Source: Luteolibacter yonseiensis
Lineage (GTDB): Bacteria; Verrucomicrobiota; Verrucomicrobiia; Verrucomicrobiales; Akkermansiaceae
NCBI RefSeq assembly: GCF_016595465.1
Contig: NZ_JAENIK010000013.1
Span: 496,001-560,000, forward strand
Direction of reading: 5' to 3'
DNA length: 64,000 bases
The translations under genes were made by a program, and so were the position numbers. Every line of letters begins with the position of its first letter. The stretch's first letter is position 1. Positions 18,101 to 27,053 of this stretch are shown here, in pieces. The notes under the pieces were generated by a model that was given only the letters and a program-made list of their open reading frames with translations, was not told where the DNA came from and ran no database searches.

Positions 18101-21100
18101 CCGCCAATTGGGAATCCGGGATGACTTTTTCATTCAGATCCCTCTTCGCCAGTCCGAGACTGTCCTGTAGTGCGAGATCGCTTCCCTGCAATGTCTGGGT
18201 GAAGAGCCTGGTTTCCTGATCGGGTGCGGGAACTTCCAATTGCCAGCGCAGAGAGAGTTCGCGGGAGATGCGCTCGCGGGCGGCGGGCATGGCCCGGGCG
18301 AGCAGGGCTTTTTCCGCTGCGTTCAGCCGTGCCCAGGCGTAAGGACGCAGATAGGTGGTGAGATCCCGCTCCAACAGGTAGTCGTCCATGAACTGCGGCT
18401 CCGGTTTTCCGGCGAGCAGGGGTTTCACAAATTTCCCGAAGAACGCGGTGTCCTTGCGGGCGAGGAAAAGATGCAGTTCGTGGCACGCGTGCTCCTTCAA
18501 CAATTCGAGCTTTTTCTCTTCTGTCAGATTCGGCCACTCGGTGAGGAAGACGAACTCGCGCAGCCGGTCATCTCCGGTCATGCCATAGAGGAACTGATGC
18601 GCTTCGGTGAGCGTGGTGAAGGCACGCCAATCCGCATCGAGCACGTTCTCGATCGCCGCCTCGGCGTTTTTCTCAAGCACGGCGGCACTGCGGTTCGCCA
18701 GATAGTGGTTTTTCGAATCGAACGGCCGGGCGATGCGGCGGTCGCGCAACGGCGTGTCATCCGCCGGCAGCGGCAGGATCACCGAATCGCTGGCAAACTT
18801 GTCCGCGGCGATGATCTCGATGAACTGGCTTCCGCTGAAATCCGCGAGCGGCAGCTTGAGGGAGCCGTCCTTTTCCGGCTTGAGGTCGTAGCGCACGGTG
18901 GATGGAAATTGCAGGAAATCACAGATCGTTTCCAAGCGGTTCGCATCGCCCCGGGACTCGCTGGCATCCGTGTCTTCGGTGCGGCGGCCGCCGCGGATCA
19001 GGGCACCTCTGGCACTTCCGCTCACGCCTTCACCGCCATCTACCTGCTCCTGGGCCAGTTCCGCATCCGTCCAGCGGTTCAGCAGGAGTCCGGGACGCGG
19101 AAGCAATGAACCGGGAAAAGTCATGGCCGCGCGGCGGTCGAGAATGTAGCGCATCTCATCACTGAGCCGACGCTCGGTGAGGTAGCCGCAGCCGACGAAA
19201 CCGGGCTCAACAGTGTCGGACACCGTGGGAGAAAACGGCCGGAAATCCGCCACGATTCCCCACTGCCAATGTTGGTAACGCCTGCCCACCACCGAAACGC
19301 TGGTGTCCGGTCCCGCACCACGGAGTTGGAGCCGCAGTTCCCCATTCCCGGCCCCGGCATGAGCCACCGTGGGTTGGGATGGCGCGTGAAGCGGTTGGAT
19401 TCGGGTTTGCGACAGGATGAGACCGTCCTTCACCACTCCGGACGAGACGGAGATTCCAGTGGTCCGCCCGGAGATCTGCAAGCGGAAGTCCCCGGGAGGA
19501 AGCCCGCGGATCACGAGATCCCCTCCCTCAATGGCCAGCTTGTCGAAGTGGTCGCGGATCGGTTCTCCCTCCAGGGTTTCCAGGAAGGAGATCCGCTCGT
19601 GATCCAGCACGGCGGCCGCTTGTTCCAGCGGCAGCCGGATTTCCTGACCGACCGGAACCTGAAGCCTGCGGGAGAGGAACAGGTCTTGTGACCTGGGCGA
19701 GTAGGCGGTACCGGTGATGCCACTGCCCGATGCATTGATGAAATCTATGGTATCGAGTTTTCCCAGATCCACGCGGCCTTCCGCATCGGTGCGGACCTGA
19801 AGCCGGACTCTCTCTTCATAGTCCTCGCGGATGAACGTCAGAGCGAGCTCGCGCGAAGGCAACGGTTCGCCGTTCCGGCCCCGGATTTCCAGGCGGTGTC
19901 CTTCCGTGGTCGGTGAAAAAAAGGCGGTTCCGATGTTGTTCTTTTGCAGCTCGGAGTTGATTTCATAGCCGGTCTCCCCGCTCAGCTTGAGCGGCTCGCC
20001 TCCCGTCGCCGGGGTGACGGTACCACGCAGGGCGAGGGTGAGCTTGAGCAAGCCCGCCGGGACCTGGAAGGGAATCTCCATGACGGGGGTGAGGTTCAGA
20101 TTTTCCGCGATGACCCGCTCGGTGGTGATCCCGCCGAGCAGCTCCGCCTTGAGAACGAGGGCCGGGTCCTTGATGCGGTCCAGAGGGAGTTCGTGGCCGT
20201 GGTTCGTGAGGCGGACCCGGAGGTGGAGTTTCGCCTCCTGATCAGCCAGGAGTTGCTCGCGGTCCAGATGGAAACGGGCGTCCATGGCGAGTTCGTCGCC
20301 GCGGGATTCGAGCGAAACCGCCGTGGCGAGCTTGCCCGCGCTGAGGACGCCACGGGTGACCGGCTGGTTCGCCGCATCGGGGATGACGATGCGGCCGTTC
20401 TCATCCGCGCTGAATTTCTCCCGACCGAGAGTAAGACTGGCGGTAGGGACCGGATGGTGTTTTTCATCAAACACACGCACGCTCTGTCCGGTGGCGTTGC
20501 GTTCTGGGTAGGCGATGAGCCGGCCCTTGCGGATGAGCGCGCGACCGGAAACCTGGCCGCCGGTGAAGTCCACGATCCACGCGCCAGGACCCGCAAGCTC
20601 CGGCAGGGTGATGGTCTCGCGATGACGCAGGATCGGGGCCTGGGCATAGGAGATGCGGCGCTCGTGATGTGGCACAAGCCCGTCGAGATCGATGCCTACC
20701 TCCGGCTCCACGCCTTGGTTTGCGAGGTGGGCCGGCAGGTCCAGTTCGTAGATGCGGATGAGGAGGTCCGGGGTGTTCTTGAGATCCAGCGTGAGAGCGA
20801 CGGCGGCATCGGCGGAGAGTTGGACAGGCGCGTTTTTCGCGACGGCGATTTCCGCCTCCTCCTGAAGCGAATTGAATTCCGAGGGATCCAGCAACTTCCC
20901 CCACACCGCCGGGTCTCCGCCACCGAGCAGGCGGGCGCGGGCGTGGATGGGTTTGAGGAACATCTCCTCGATGAAGGGAGCGAAATCGGCGGCGGAGTCC
21001 GAGCTGCTGAGGAAATGATGGAGATATTCATTCACCACCCGGTTGTCGTTGTCGACCGTCCCGCAGCCGGTGGCGGAGGAAAAATCCGAAGCCAGGTCGA

Positions 21101-22103
21101 TTTCCTCCTCCGCGGACCGATCCTGATGCTTGAAGAAATTCATTTTCGAGATCCGCCGTGGCAGGGAGATGTAAGCGAGGAAATCCTCCTTGGGGAAATT
21201 TCCCATCTCCGCCTGCAGCCGGAGGTGATGGAACAGCACATGGGCCTTCAGCGAATTCAAAGCGGGCGGCAAGGTGATCACGAAGTCGCGGCACCTCCGC
21301 AGATGTCCGGCATGTGCCTGGGGATCGCTCGAGAAATCCGTCTCCGCTCCGGGACGGAGCTTGCCGAGGTAGGCGACGCAGAAGGACTCGTTCTGTTTGA
21401 GATCCGGGTGCAAGACCAGCAGGGCTTTCAATTGCTCCGCGGTGAGCCGGGACGACAGATCATCCGCAGAAGAGAATGTCTCGTTCAACGAGAGCATGCG
21501 ATCCATGAGGGGCACCACGCCCGGCAGATCGGCGCGACCGATGTTTTCGAAAAACCAGCGGATCTTGGTTTCATCGAACTTCTCCACGTTCTCCAACTCA
21601 CGCAGCAGGCGTCCGCCCTTGTATTGTTCATAGGGAGCTTCCGGATTCTCCCCGAGTGTGGCTTTTTCAAACGCTGCTTCCGTAATGAGGGCGGGATCAA
21701 CCCTGGTAGGCAGGTTTTCCGCGGCGGCGGCCGCATCCGGCCGCGTGTCGGTGAAGACAAGGCCCAGTTTCCGGATAAGCTCCGCACGGGAGCCGTCGGG
21801 ATTTTTCGCATACTCCTTGAGCATTCCGCGATTGGAGAGAGCCTCAAGCCCCTCGGAAGAAACCGGGTTCTCCTCACGCTCCGCAGCCGCCTTCCATTCC
21901 GACATCGTCTTGCGGAACTCCCCCTCACGCCCGGCGAGCTGATGATCGAGAGCCGTGTAAAAATACGCGGTCCGGGTGCCGGGGACCAGGGTCGTCAGGG
22001 CGGTGGCACGCGTCTCGGGATCGGCGAACCGCTCCCGGAAGAGTTCGTCCTGTGCGTTCAGCGGCACGCATGCGAGGAAGAAGCAGATGAGGTGATTTCT
22101 CAT
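15117..22103 (-). CDS. Giant secreted protein, macroglobulin-like with an internal secretin/STN-type segment
   Basis: A 2328-residue exported protein with a signal peptide (MRNHLICFFLACVPLNAQ). Most of the length is a series of beta-sandwich-like segments with strings such as VRVFDEKHHPVPTASLTLG and KVYAETNSGQVVFHKDGYT, the style of MG/MG2 domains in bacterial alpha-2-macroglobulin-like proteins; no thioester CxEQ motif was seen. At about 1335-1525 there is a distinct unit, PRIDFQDISLRDAVGFLREE then LRIRELKVRNIPLDQALKYI and a TLIITNTPDELEKI ending, which is the STN/secretin N-domain pattern. Two copies of DPF(A/S)EA-S-GGAK(R/K)L lie near 1468 and 1630. A helical TPR-like stretch lies near 2060-2110. 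Function unknown; probably an outer-envelope or periplasmic scaffold. Confidence 0.7.
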   Translation of the reverse strand: MRNHLICFFLACVPLNAQDELFRERFADPETRATALTTLVPGTRTAYFYTALDHQLAGREGEFRKTMSEWKAAAEREENPVSSEGLEALSNRGMLKEYAKNPDGSRAELIRKLGLVFTDTRPDAAAAAENLPTRVDPALITEAAFEKATLGENPEAPYEQYKGGRLLRELENVEKFDETKIRWFFENIGRADLPGVVPLMDRMLSLNETFSSADDLSSRLTAEQLKALLVLHPDLKQNESFCVAYLGKLRPGAETDFSSDPQAHAGHLRRCRDFVITLPPALNSLKAHVLFHHLRLQAEMGNFPKEDFLAYISLPRRISKMNFFKHQDRSAEEEIDLASDFSSATGCGTVDNDNRVVNEYLHHFLSSSDSAADFAPFIEEMFLKPIHARARLLGGGDPAVWGKLLDPSEFNSLQEEAEIAVAKNAPVQLSADAAVALTLDLKNTPDLLIRIYELDLPAHLANQGVEPEVGIDLDGLVPHHERRISYAQAPILRHRETITLPELAGPGAWIVDFTGGQVSGRALIRKGRLIAYPERNATGQSVRVFDEKHHPVPTASLTLGREKFSADENGRIVIPDAANQPVTRGVLSAGKLATAVSLESRGDELAMDARFHLDREQLLADQEAKLHLRVRLTNHGHELPLDRIKDPALVLKAELLGGITTERVIAENLNLTPVMEIPFQVPAGLLKLTLALRGTVTPATGGEPLKLSGETGYEINSELQKNNIGTAFFSPTTEGHRLEIRGRNGEPLPSRELALTFIREDYEERVRLQVRTDAEGRVDLGKLDTIDFINASGSGITGTAYSPRSQDLFLSRRLQVPVGQEIRLPLEQAAAVLDHERISFLETLEGEPIRDHFDKLAIEGGDLVIRGLPPGDFRLQISGRTTGISVSSGVVKDGLILSQTRIQPLHAPSQPTVAHAGAGNGELRLQLRGAGPDTSVSVVGRRYQHWQWGIVADFRPFSPTVSDTVEPGFVGCGYLTERRLSDEMRYILDRRAAMTFPGSLLPRPGLLLNRWTDAELAQEQVDGGEGVSGSARGALIRGGRRTEDTDASESRGDANRLETICDFLQFPSTVRYDLKPEKDGSLKLPLADFSGSQFIEIIAADKFASDSVILPLPADDTPLRDRRIARPFDSKNHYLANRSAAVLEKNAEAAIENVLDADWRAFTTLTEAHQFLYGMTGDDRLREFVFLTEWPNLTEEKKLELLKEHACHELHLFLARKDTAFFGKFVKPLLAGKPEPQFMDDYLLERDLTTYLRPYAWARLNAAEKALLARAMPAARERISRELSLRWQLEVPAPDQETRLFTQTLQGSDLALQDSLGLAKRDLNEKVIPDSQLAEKLRRMILPRIDFQDISLRDAVGFLREESVNLDITEKDPAKKGVNFVINDATGVVGRLRIRELKVRNIPLDQALKYICDSTKLRYRVGDSRVTFGIATEAGDEIITRTFKVEPDFASVLDGGEDASTDPFAEAASGGGAKRLTARKPIQELLKANGIVFSEGSSATLSGNGTLIITNTPDELEKIGVLTQYMGSDRTHMPEPMAGGFPDDGSSLLSPLPEPAEESGRSGEDFISPVNGTSIDGIPADPAQGYTDGIGAANGITNGLRSGDQAINRNNIDAILNNPSRAAADPFSEASNGGAKKLVVRRSPPVFPNGTKLWREANYYHSTKPTDESLIPLNRFWLDLAAWNGEGPFLSPHFNACHTNANESLMCLALLDLPFKADRPEVAVDGSTLRVKAREPMLLFYKDTRKTEDVVPESPLLVRQTFSPQGEPFRKVNGRQVENPVTGDFRPGVAYVASLIVTNPTGIGRRIDVLAQIPAGAIPLGGKPATESSTHELQPYGVVTETLAFYFPAAGDFAVYPLHVSENGRVLAHTDSRALRVSNDPAPQDSASWQVLAAEGTDAEVLSRLGTENLDTIHLKAIRWRLKDAVFFQSVAKLLRDRLHFSADVASYGFHHNDVAAMREYLENSDAVKQLGDWLDSPLLEVRPRVHLAWETLEFDPLVNPRAHRFATESRLTHEAARGHYLKFLAQLGWKPVLDDEDELNLALLLFLQDRTGEALARFDKIDPAKLPGRMNYDYLHSVVLFHREKPAEARAIAERVLPDLPPGIWRDRFQAVIDQAEEIAALAESGAEETSVTETAAPELDLSLADGGKLTIKHRSLEKATLRLFSVDLEVLFSKNPFLKGEGEQGGLPAILPNGSFDIELAKDASETAVELPEGLRKGNVLVSADSGSRKLLKVLDSKAIELRHMPQDRIVQVLGSDDHKPLPKTYVKVYAETNSGQVVFHKDGYTDLRGKFDYLSHTGIDTSTIKRVAVLVTHPEEGARTVIYDR

Positions 22104-22420
22104 GGGTAATCTCTAGATCCTCCGGGACACAGGGGAAAGCAAGAAGTCGAAACACGGCGTTAAACCTGTTAGATCGATCCCTTTCCCGGGATTCAGCGGA
22201 TGTGTCATGTTCCATTCGAAATACAACATGGAAAAGTCTTGCCATCCCGCGAGATTCCGCTATTGCGTCGCCGCGCACGCTGTTTCCAGCGTCGAGGGTC
22301 TCACGAATGACCCGCCCTTTTCCGGTCTTCATCGATGAGAGATTGTTTGAGGTCACTCCAACCGCTCATCGACACCGCCCGCCGCCCACGAAGGGACGAG
22401 GCAGGCATTTCAAAAACAAC
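22104..22420. other. Divergent promoter region and long helicase leader
   Basis: These 317 bases separate the giant secreted gene (minus) from the helicase gene (plus). I see no gene. The helicase ATG is the last candidate in a long open leader, so its mRNA may have a long 5' untranslated region, as is common for DEAD-box helicases regulated by temperature. No recognisable RNA motif is visible. Confidence 0.4.
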
Positions 22421-23770
22421 ATGACCCCGAATCAATTCGAGGCGTTGCCATTGGCCGCGCCCCTCCAACGTGTTTTGCGCGAGCTGAACTACACCACTCC
22501 GTCCCCCATCCAGGCCCAGGCCATTCCGATCCTGCTCGAAGGCCGCGACCTCCTCGGTTGCGCCCAGACCGGCACCGGAAAAACCGCGAGTTTCGCGCTG
22601 CCCATCCTGCACGCCATCAATGAACGGCCCAAGCAGGTCAAGCCGCGCCAGTGCCGCACGCTCGTGCTGGCACCGACACGCGAACTGGCCGGCCAGGTGG
22701 GCAAGAGCTTCAGCACCTATGGCGCGCACATCCGCTTCAAGCAGACGCTCATCTACGGCGGCGTGGGCCAGAACCCGCAGGTCTCCGCGATGCGCGGAGG
22801 CGTGGACGTGCTTGTCGCCACACCGGGCCGCCTCATCGACCTCATCGAGCAACGGGCAGTGGACCTCTCCGGCGTCGAGTTCTTCGTGCTGGATGAAGTG
22901 GACCGCATGCTCGACATGGGATTCGCCCGCGACGTGAAGAAGATCGTCTCCCTGCTCCCGCCGTACCGCCAATCGCTGTTCTTCTCCGCGACCCTGGCAC
23001 CGACCATTGTGGAGCTCGCCCACACCATCCTGCGCAATCCCTCGCGCGTCACCATTGATCCCGGCACCACCACCGCCGAGCGCATCGACCACCAGGTGTG
23101 CTTCCTCGATCGGGAAAACAAGCGTCATCTGCTGGAACAACTGCTGCGCGGCCAGGCGGAAGCCACGGAAGGCAAGCTCACCATCGTCTTCAGCCGCACC
23201 AAGCACGGCGCGAACAAGCTGGCGAAGAGTCTCTGCGAGGCCGGTTTCCCATCGGAAGCCATCCACGGCAACAAGTCCCAGGCACAGCGCGAGAAAGCCT
23301 TGGAAAAATTCAAGAAAGGCCTCACCCCGGTCCTCGTCGCCACCGACGTCGCGGCCCGTGGTGTGGACGTGAAAGACGTCGGTCTCGTGGTGAATTTCGA
23401 CCTGCCGAACGAGCCGGAAGCCTACGTCCACCGCATCGGCCGCACCGGTCGTGCCGGAGCGGAAGGCCGCGCGGTTTCGTTCTGCGCGGAAGATGAACGC
23501 GAGTTCCTGCGCGAGATCGAGAAAGTCATCAAGATGCCGGTCCCGCGCTGGGACGACCACCAGTGGCACGACGAGGCCCTCGCCGACCGTCACCTCCGTC
23601 TCCGCACCGGCGGCGGCATGGTGCAGGGCGGCGGAAACCGCGGCCGTCAGGGTGGCGGACGTCAAGGCGGAGGAAACCGCAATGGTGGTGGCGGTGGACG
23701 TGGCGCCGAAGGCCGCGACTACAGCAACGCCTCGCGCGGAAACAACCGCCGTCGCCCCGCGTCACGATAA
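22421..23770 (+). CDS. DEAD-box-type RNA helicase (RhlE-like) with DEVD motif
   Basis: A 449-residue RNA helicase. Q motif FEALPLAAPLQRVLRELNYT then PSPIQAQAIP; motif I AQTGTGKT; Ia PTRELA; Ib TPGRLID; motif II is DEVD rather than DEAD (FFVLDEVDRMLDMGF); motif III SAT; IV IVFSRTKHGAN; V TDVAARGVD; VI HRIGRTGRAG. The tail from about 380 is a Gly/Arg/Asn-rich RGG-like segment (GGGNRGRQGGGRQGGG) ending in RRRPASR, typical of RNA-binding RhlE proteins. Expected role: remodelling of RNA and ribosome assembly in the cytosol. The ATG at 22421 fits the family start; the frame is open further upstream but not protein-like. It ends in a strong terminator. Confidence 0.93.
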   Translation: MTPNQFEALPLAAPLQRVLRELNYTTPSPIQAQAIPILLEGRDLLGCAQTGTGKTASFALPILHAINERPKQVKPRQCRTLVLAPTRELAGQVGKSFSTYGAHIRFKQTLIYGGVGQNPQVSAMRGGVDVLVATPGRLIDLIEQRAVDLSGVEFFVLDEVDRMLDMGFARDVKKIVSLLPPYRQSLFFSATLAPTIVELAHTILRNPSRVTIDPGTTTAERIDHQVCFLDRENKRHLLEQLLRGQAEATEGKLTIVFSRTKHGANKLAKSLCEAGFPSEAIHGNKSQAQREKALEKFKKGLTPVLVATDVAARGVDVKDVGLVVNFDLPNEPEAYVHRIGRTGRAGAEGRAVSFCAEDEREFLREIEKVIKMPVPRWDDHQWHDEALADRHLRLRTGGGMVQGGGNRGRQGGGRQGGGNRNGGGGGRGAEGRDYSNASRGNNRRRPASR

Positions 23771-23820
23771 GCAACCGCGGCGACGCGTCCGAGACCACCG
23801 CAAGCCGGATACGAATCAAC

Positions 23821-23884
23821 AACGCGCCGCCCGCTCCGGCCACGTCATGAGAATGACTGGCCGGGCGGGCGGCGTTTTATTTTC
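23821..23884 (+). terminator. Rho-independent terminator of the helicase gene
   Basis: A long GC-rich stem pairs CGCCGCCCGC-TCCGGCCA with TGGCCGG-GCGGGCGGCG around a 15-nt loop (one small bulge) and is followed by TTTTATTTT. It begins about 50 nt after the helicase stop. Confidence 0.8.
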
Positions 23885-23980
23885 GCAATTCCCCCTCAAA
23901 CGCAACGGCAGAAAGCGTTTGAGCCACGGAAGGGACGCTCCATCGTATGGCAGCGTTCCAACGACGTATCCGCCCTTCAC

Positions 23981-25156
23981 ATGAATTCACCCTCCCACCA
24001 AAATGCCACCGGTTCTCCGGCTTCCAACGACACACTGGCCGGTCTTCGTCTGGCCACCCGCATCGCCTTTTTTGTCGCCGGAATGGGGGTCGCCTGCTGG
24101 GCGCCGCTCGTGCCCTACGCCAAGGCGAAGCTCGGCCTGGACGAGGCCGGTCTTGGCATGATGCTGCTGTTTTTGGGTGCGGGTTCCGTCTCGGCCATGC
24201 CGGTGGCTGGCGGGTTGGCAGGCAGGTTCGGCAGCCGCGCCGTCATCCTCGGTGGATTGACCGCGCTGGCCCTGGTGCTTCCCCTTCTGTCGGTCGTGAC
24301 AACTCCCTGGCAGCTGTCCGTCACCCTCGCCTTGTTCGGAGCCTCTCTGGGGGCGGTGGATGTGGCGGCGAACATCCATGGGGTGGAAGTGGAACACCGT
24401 GCGGGTGTCCCGCTGATGTCGAACTTCCACGGTTTCTATAGTATCGGCGGCCTGACCGGTTCGGGAGCGATGACACTCCTGCTCACAAACGGCGTCCCTC
24501 CATGGATGGCCACACTGTCGGCTTCGGTGCTGGGTGCTGCCTGTGTGCTCATTGCCGCTCCACGGCTGCTTGCGACGCGGCCGGAAGCGGGAACGCCTTT
24601 TTTCGTCAGGCCCCGGGGCGTCGTCCTCCTGATCGGGTGCCTCACCTTCATCATCTTCCTGCTGGAGGGCTCTCTCCTGGACTGGAGCGCCGTGCTCCTC
24701 AAAGAGGAGAGAGGGATGCCCGAAAGCCTGGCAGGAACCGGTTTCGCCCTGTTCTCGCTGGCCATGGCCATCGGACGCTTGACGGGTGACCGGCTCACCG
24801 CACGCTGGGGCGGCAAGAGAATGCTCCTCCATGGGTCGATTCTAACGTCGGCCGGGCTGGTGTGGCTGATCCTGGCTCCCGGCGCGACAGCCGCACTGAT
24901 CGGCTTTCCCATCATCGGCCTGGGAGCGGCGAACCTGGTTCCCGTCCTGTTCAGCGCCACCAGCAGGCAGACCGTCATGCCGAAGGATCTCGCCATTTCC
25001 GCCATCAGCGTGATGGGTTACGCGGGTATTCTTGCCGGGCCCGCGGCGATCGGTTTCGTCGCCGGATTCATCGGTCTTGAAGGAGTCTTCGGCTTGCTCG
25101 CCGCGGCGGTCCTGGCTCTCGCCTTCTTTTCGCGCATCGGATCCGCGGTCCGGTGA
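23981..25156 (+). CDS. MFS transporter (YbjJ-like)
   Basis: A 391-residue integral membrane protein with about 12 hydrophobic helices, beginning with RIAFFVAGMGVACWAPLVPY and ending with FGLLAAAVLALAFFSRIGSA. The loop between helices 2 and 3 has AGGLAGRFGSRAVILGG, the MFS signature G-x-x-x-D/G-R-x-G-R/S-R. The conserved acidic/His segment in helix 4-5 (DVAANIHGVEVEHRAGVPLM then SNFHGFYSIGGL) is characteristic of the YbjJ/fucose-permease-like branch. The substrate is unknown; sugar or amphipathic compounds are usual for the branch. It stands alone, followed by a shared terminator. Confidence 0.9.
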   Translation: MNSPSHQNATGSPASNDTLAGLRLATRIAFFVAGMGVACWAPLVPYAKAKLGLDEAGLGMMLLFLGAGSVSAMPVAGGLAGRFGSRAVILGGLTALALVLPLLSVVTTPWQLSVTLALFGASLGAVDVAANIHGVEVEHRAGVPLMSNFHGFYSIGGLTGSGAMTLLLTNGVPPWMATLSASVLGAACVLIAAPRLLATRPEAGTPFFVRPRGVVLLIGCLTFIIFLLEGSLLDWSAVLLKEERGMPESLAGTGFALFSLAMAIGRLTGDRLTARWGGKRMLLHGSILTSAGLVWLILAPGATAALIGFPIIGLGAANLVPVLFSATSRQTVMPKDLAISAISVMGYAGILAGPAAIGFVAGFIGLEGVFGLLAAAVLALAFFSRIGSAVR

Positions 25157-25243
25157 TCCCATCCCCGGGCGGAGGACCATGAGCGTGCCGGTTGAAATGT
25201 CTCCGGACGGGTCCGGGTCCCGCATACGACGCCTCCGACCAGC

Positions 25244-25276
25244 AAAAAGCCCGGCAGTCCCCCTGCCGGGCTTTTC
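25244..25276. terminator. Bidirectional terminator between MFS gene and PEP-CTERM gene
   Basis: A perfect 13-bp stem AAAAGCCCGGCAG/CTGCCGGGCTTTT with loop TCCCC has A/T runs on both sides, so it can end transcripts from both convergent genes. Confidence 0.85.
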
Positions 25277-25310
25277 CATTATTACCCATACTATATATAC
25301 CCTGGAAAAA

Positions 25311-27053
25311 TCATATCCGGCGGCGACGAAGAACGGCCAGCAATCCCAACGAACCGAGAAGAACACCCGCGGGCTCCGGAACAGCGACCAATGCGATGTT
25401 GTTTCCTCCGAACGCATAATCGATCTGATAACCGCCAGGCAGATTCAGCACCGACGAAAACGCCGCACCCGTCAGGGAACCATAGCTCGCGAAAACATAG
25501 GCTGCGTCATCCAGCGCCGCACCGCCACCAACCAGAGACAGGTCCAGGGTCGCGTTGGAAATATCAAGATTTCCCGCCGCAGCCAGCAGATCGATCGTTC
25601 CCGCGCCCGTGCCATCGAACTGGGTGAGCAGGCGGCCGTTGATCACCGCCGAGCCGACTCCCAACGACTCGATTCCGTTGTCACCTGCCGCAAGAAACGC
25701 GGTGGACGCCACGGTCACCGAACCACCGAGGGTTCCCGTCCCACCCAAGGTCGCCGTGCCGTTCACGACGGTCGTGGTGTTGCCGAGCGAACCGTTCACC
25801 AGCAGAGTACCCGCGCTGACTAGGGTGGCTCCGGTGTAGGTGCTGTTGTTGGTCAGGGTCAGGGTTCCGGTGCCCTCGTGGACCAGCGACCCGATCCCCG
25901 AAACGACGTAACCGGCCGCATAGGTATCCGTGCGGTTGAAAGACAGGTTTCCATTGTTGATGATGGAGGTGCTGCCAACCGATCCCACGGTCCCCCCGTT
26001 TCCGAGCTGGAACGTTCCTTCGTTGATCCGCGTGACACCCGAATAACCACTCGCGGAGGCGATCACTACGGTGCCAGCCCCCGTTTTCGTCAGGGACGAG
26101 GCGGAGTTGTTGTTGATGATGGTTGTATTGAAAACCAGTCTTCCACTCGTGTTCAACTGGTGGAGATAAAGCTCGCCTCCATTGGAACCGGCGCGCAACC
26201 CGCCCGACCCATTGTAGAAAATATCCTGTGCTCCGACATTGGAGGTGACGATGATGTGTGGCAGGGTGCCCAGACGCCCGGCCGACGAGGTATCGACCGT
26301 CCAGCTCGAGGCCTGCGTGTTCGCCGCATTGAAACGCACGCCGTTGGTAAGGGTGAGACTGTTGCTGTGGCGGTAGGCCTGGGTCGATCCCGCCGTCGTC
26401 GTCTGCACATCGATGCCCACCACCGTTCCGCTGGAGTTTCCTCCGGCGGGATTGACATAGGTGAAAACCGACGTGGCGTTCACCACGTTTTTCGAAGCAT
26501 CGAGCGCCGCGACATCCACACCGTTCAAGGTCGCGAACGACAGGCGCGAGGTGGTGGTGCCGCTGGAAACGTTGATCAGTCCGCTGCCCGCTGTGGAAAG
26601 GTTCGCCACCCCTCCGCCACCCCCTGTCAATGTGCCGCCGATCGTCAGTTGGACACCATTGCCCACCTGCCATGACTGCGAAGTGTTCTGGAGCAATGTC
26701 ACACCACTTCCAATAGCCAGATTCCGGGTGGCGGCGCTCATGTCGATCCCTGACGACCCCAGGGTGAGCACACTTCCGGATCCGATGCCCACGTCTCCCC
26801 CCGGATCAACCACCTTCAAACCCTTCCATGACAGGTTTCCTCCGAGAATGGTGGAATTTCCGCCTGTCACCGCGCTGTTCCATTCCGCGACATCCGCCGT
26901 CCCGGGAACCACATCACCGAGCCATGCTCCCGATAGATTCAGGTTTGTGGCGTTATCCGCCTTGTTGACCGTCGCGCCGTGCGCGGAAAGGCAGAGATAT
27001 AGGAAACCTGCGGGGGCAAGCGGACGAAGTACAGACGATTGACGGGTTTTCAT
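25311..27053 (-). CDS. Exported autotransporter-associated beta-strand repeat protein with PEP-CTERM anchor
   Basis: A 580-residue exported protein, start at MKTRQSSVLRPLAPAGFLYL (signal peptide to about HGA). The first part (NLSGAWLGDVVPGTADVAEW) is the usual N-terminal module of this group. Beta-strand repeats follow: GGTLTGGGGG, LTKTGAGTVVIASASGYSG and GTLTLTNNSTYTGATLVSAG. The last matches almost exactly the 'L-x-L-x-x-x-x-T-Y-x-G-x-T-x-V-x-x-G-T-L' consensus. The C-terminus is PEPAGVLLGSLGLLAVLRRR then RI. It shares its last about 110 residues (LDLS...AYVFASYGSL) with the protein at 200-2359, so the two are paralogues. Transcription ends at the bidirectional hairpin at 25244-25276. Confidence 0.87.
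   Translation of the reverse strand: MKTRQSSVLRPLAPAGFLYLCLSAHGATVNKADNATNLNLSGAWLGDVVPGTADVAEWNSAVTGGNSTILGGNLSWKGLKVVDPGGDVGIGSGSVLTLGSSGIDMSAATRNLAIGSGVTLLQNTSQSWQVGNGVQLTIGGTLTGGGGGVANLSTAGSGLINVSSGTTTSRLSFATLNGVDVAALDASKNVVNATSVFTYVNPAGGNSSGTVVGIDVQTTTAGSTQAYRHSNSLTLTNGVRFNAANTQASSWTVDTSSAGRLGTLPHIIVTSNVGAQDIFYNGSGGLRAGSNGGELYLHQLNTSGRLVFNTTIINNNSASSLTKTGAGTVVIASASGYSGVTRINEGTFQLGNGGTVGSVGSTSIINNGNLSFNRTDTYAAGYVVSGIGSLVHEGTGTLTLTNNSTYTGATLVSAGTLLVNGSLGNTTTVVNGTATLGGTGTLGGSVTVASTAFLAAGDNGIESLGVGSAVINGRLLTQFDGTGAGTIDLLAAAGNLDISNATLDLSLVGGGAALDDAAYVFASYGSLTGAAFSSVLNLPGGYQIDYAFGGNNIALVAVPEPAGVLLGSLGLLAVLRRRRI

Noticed and set aside
19944..22109. A 721-codon plus-strand frame opposite the giant secreted protein
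   Set aside because: Same reason: antisense to a gene with a signal peptide and consistent domain order.
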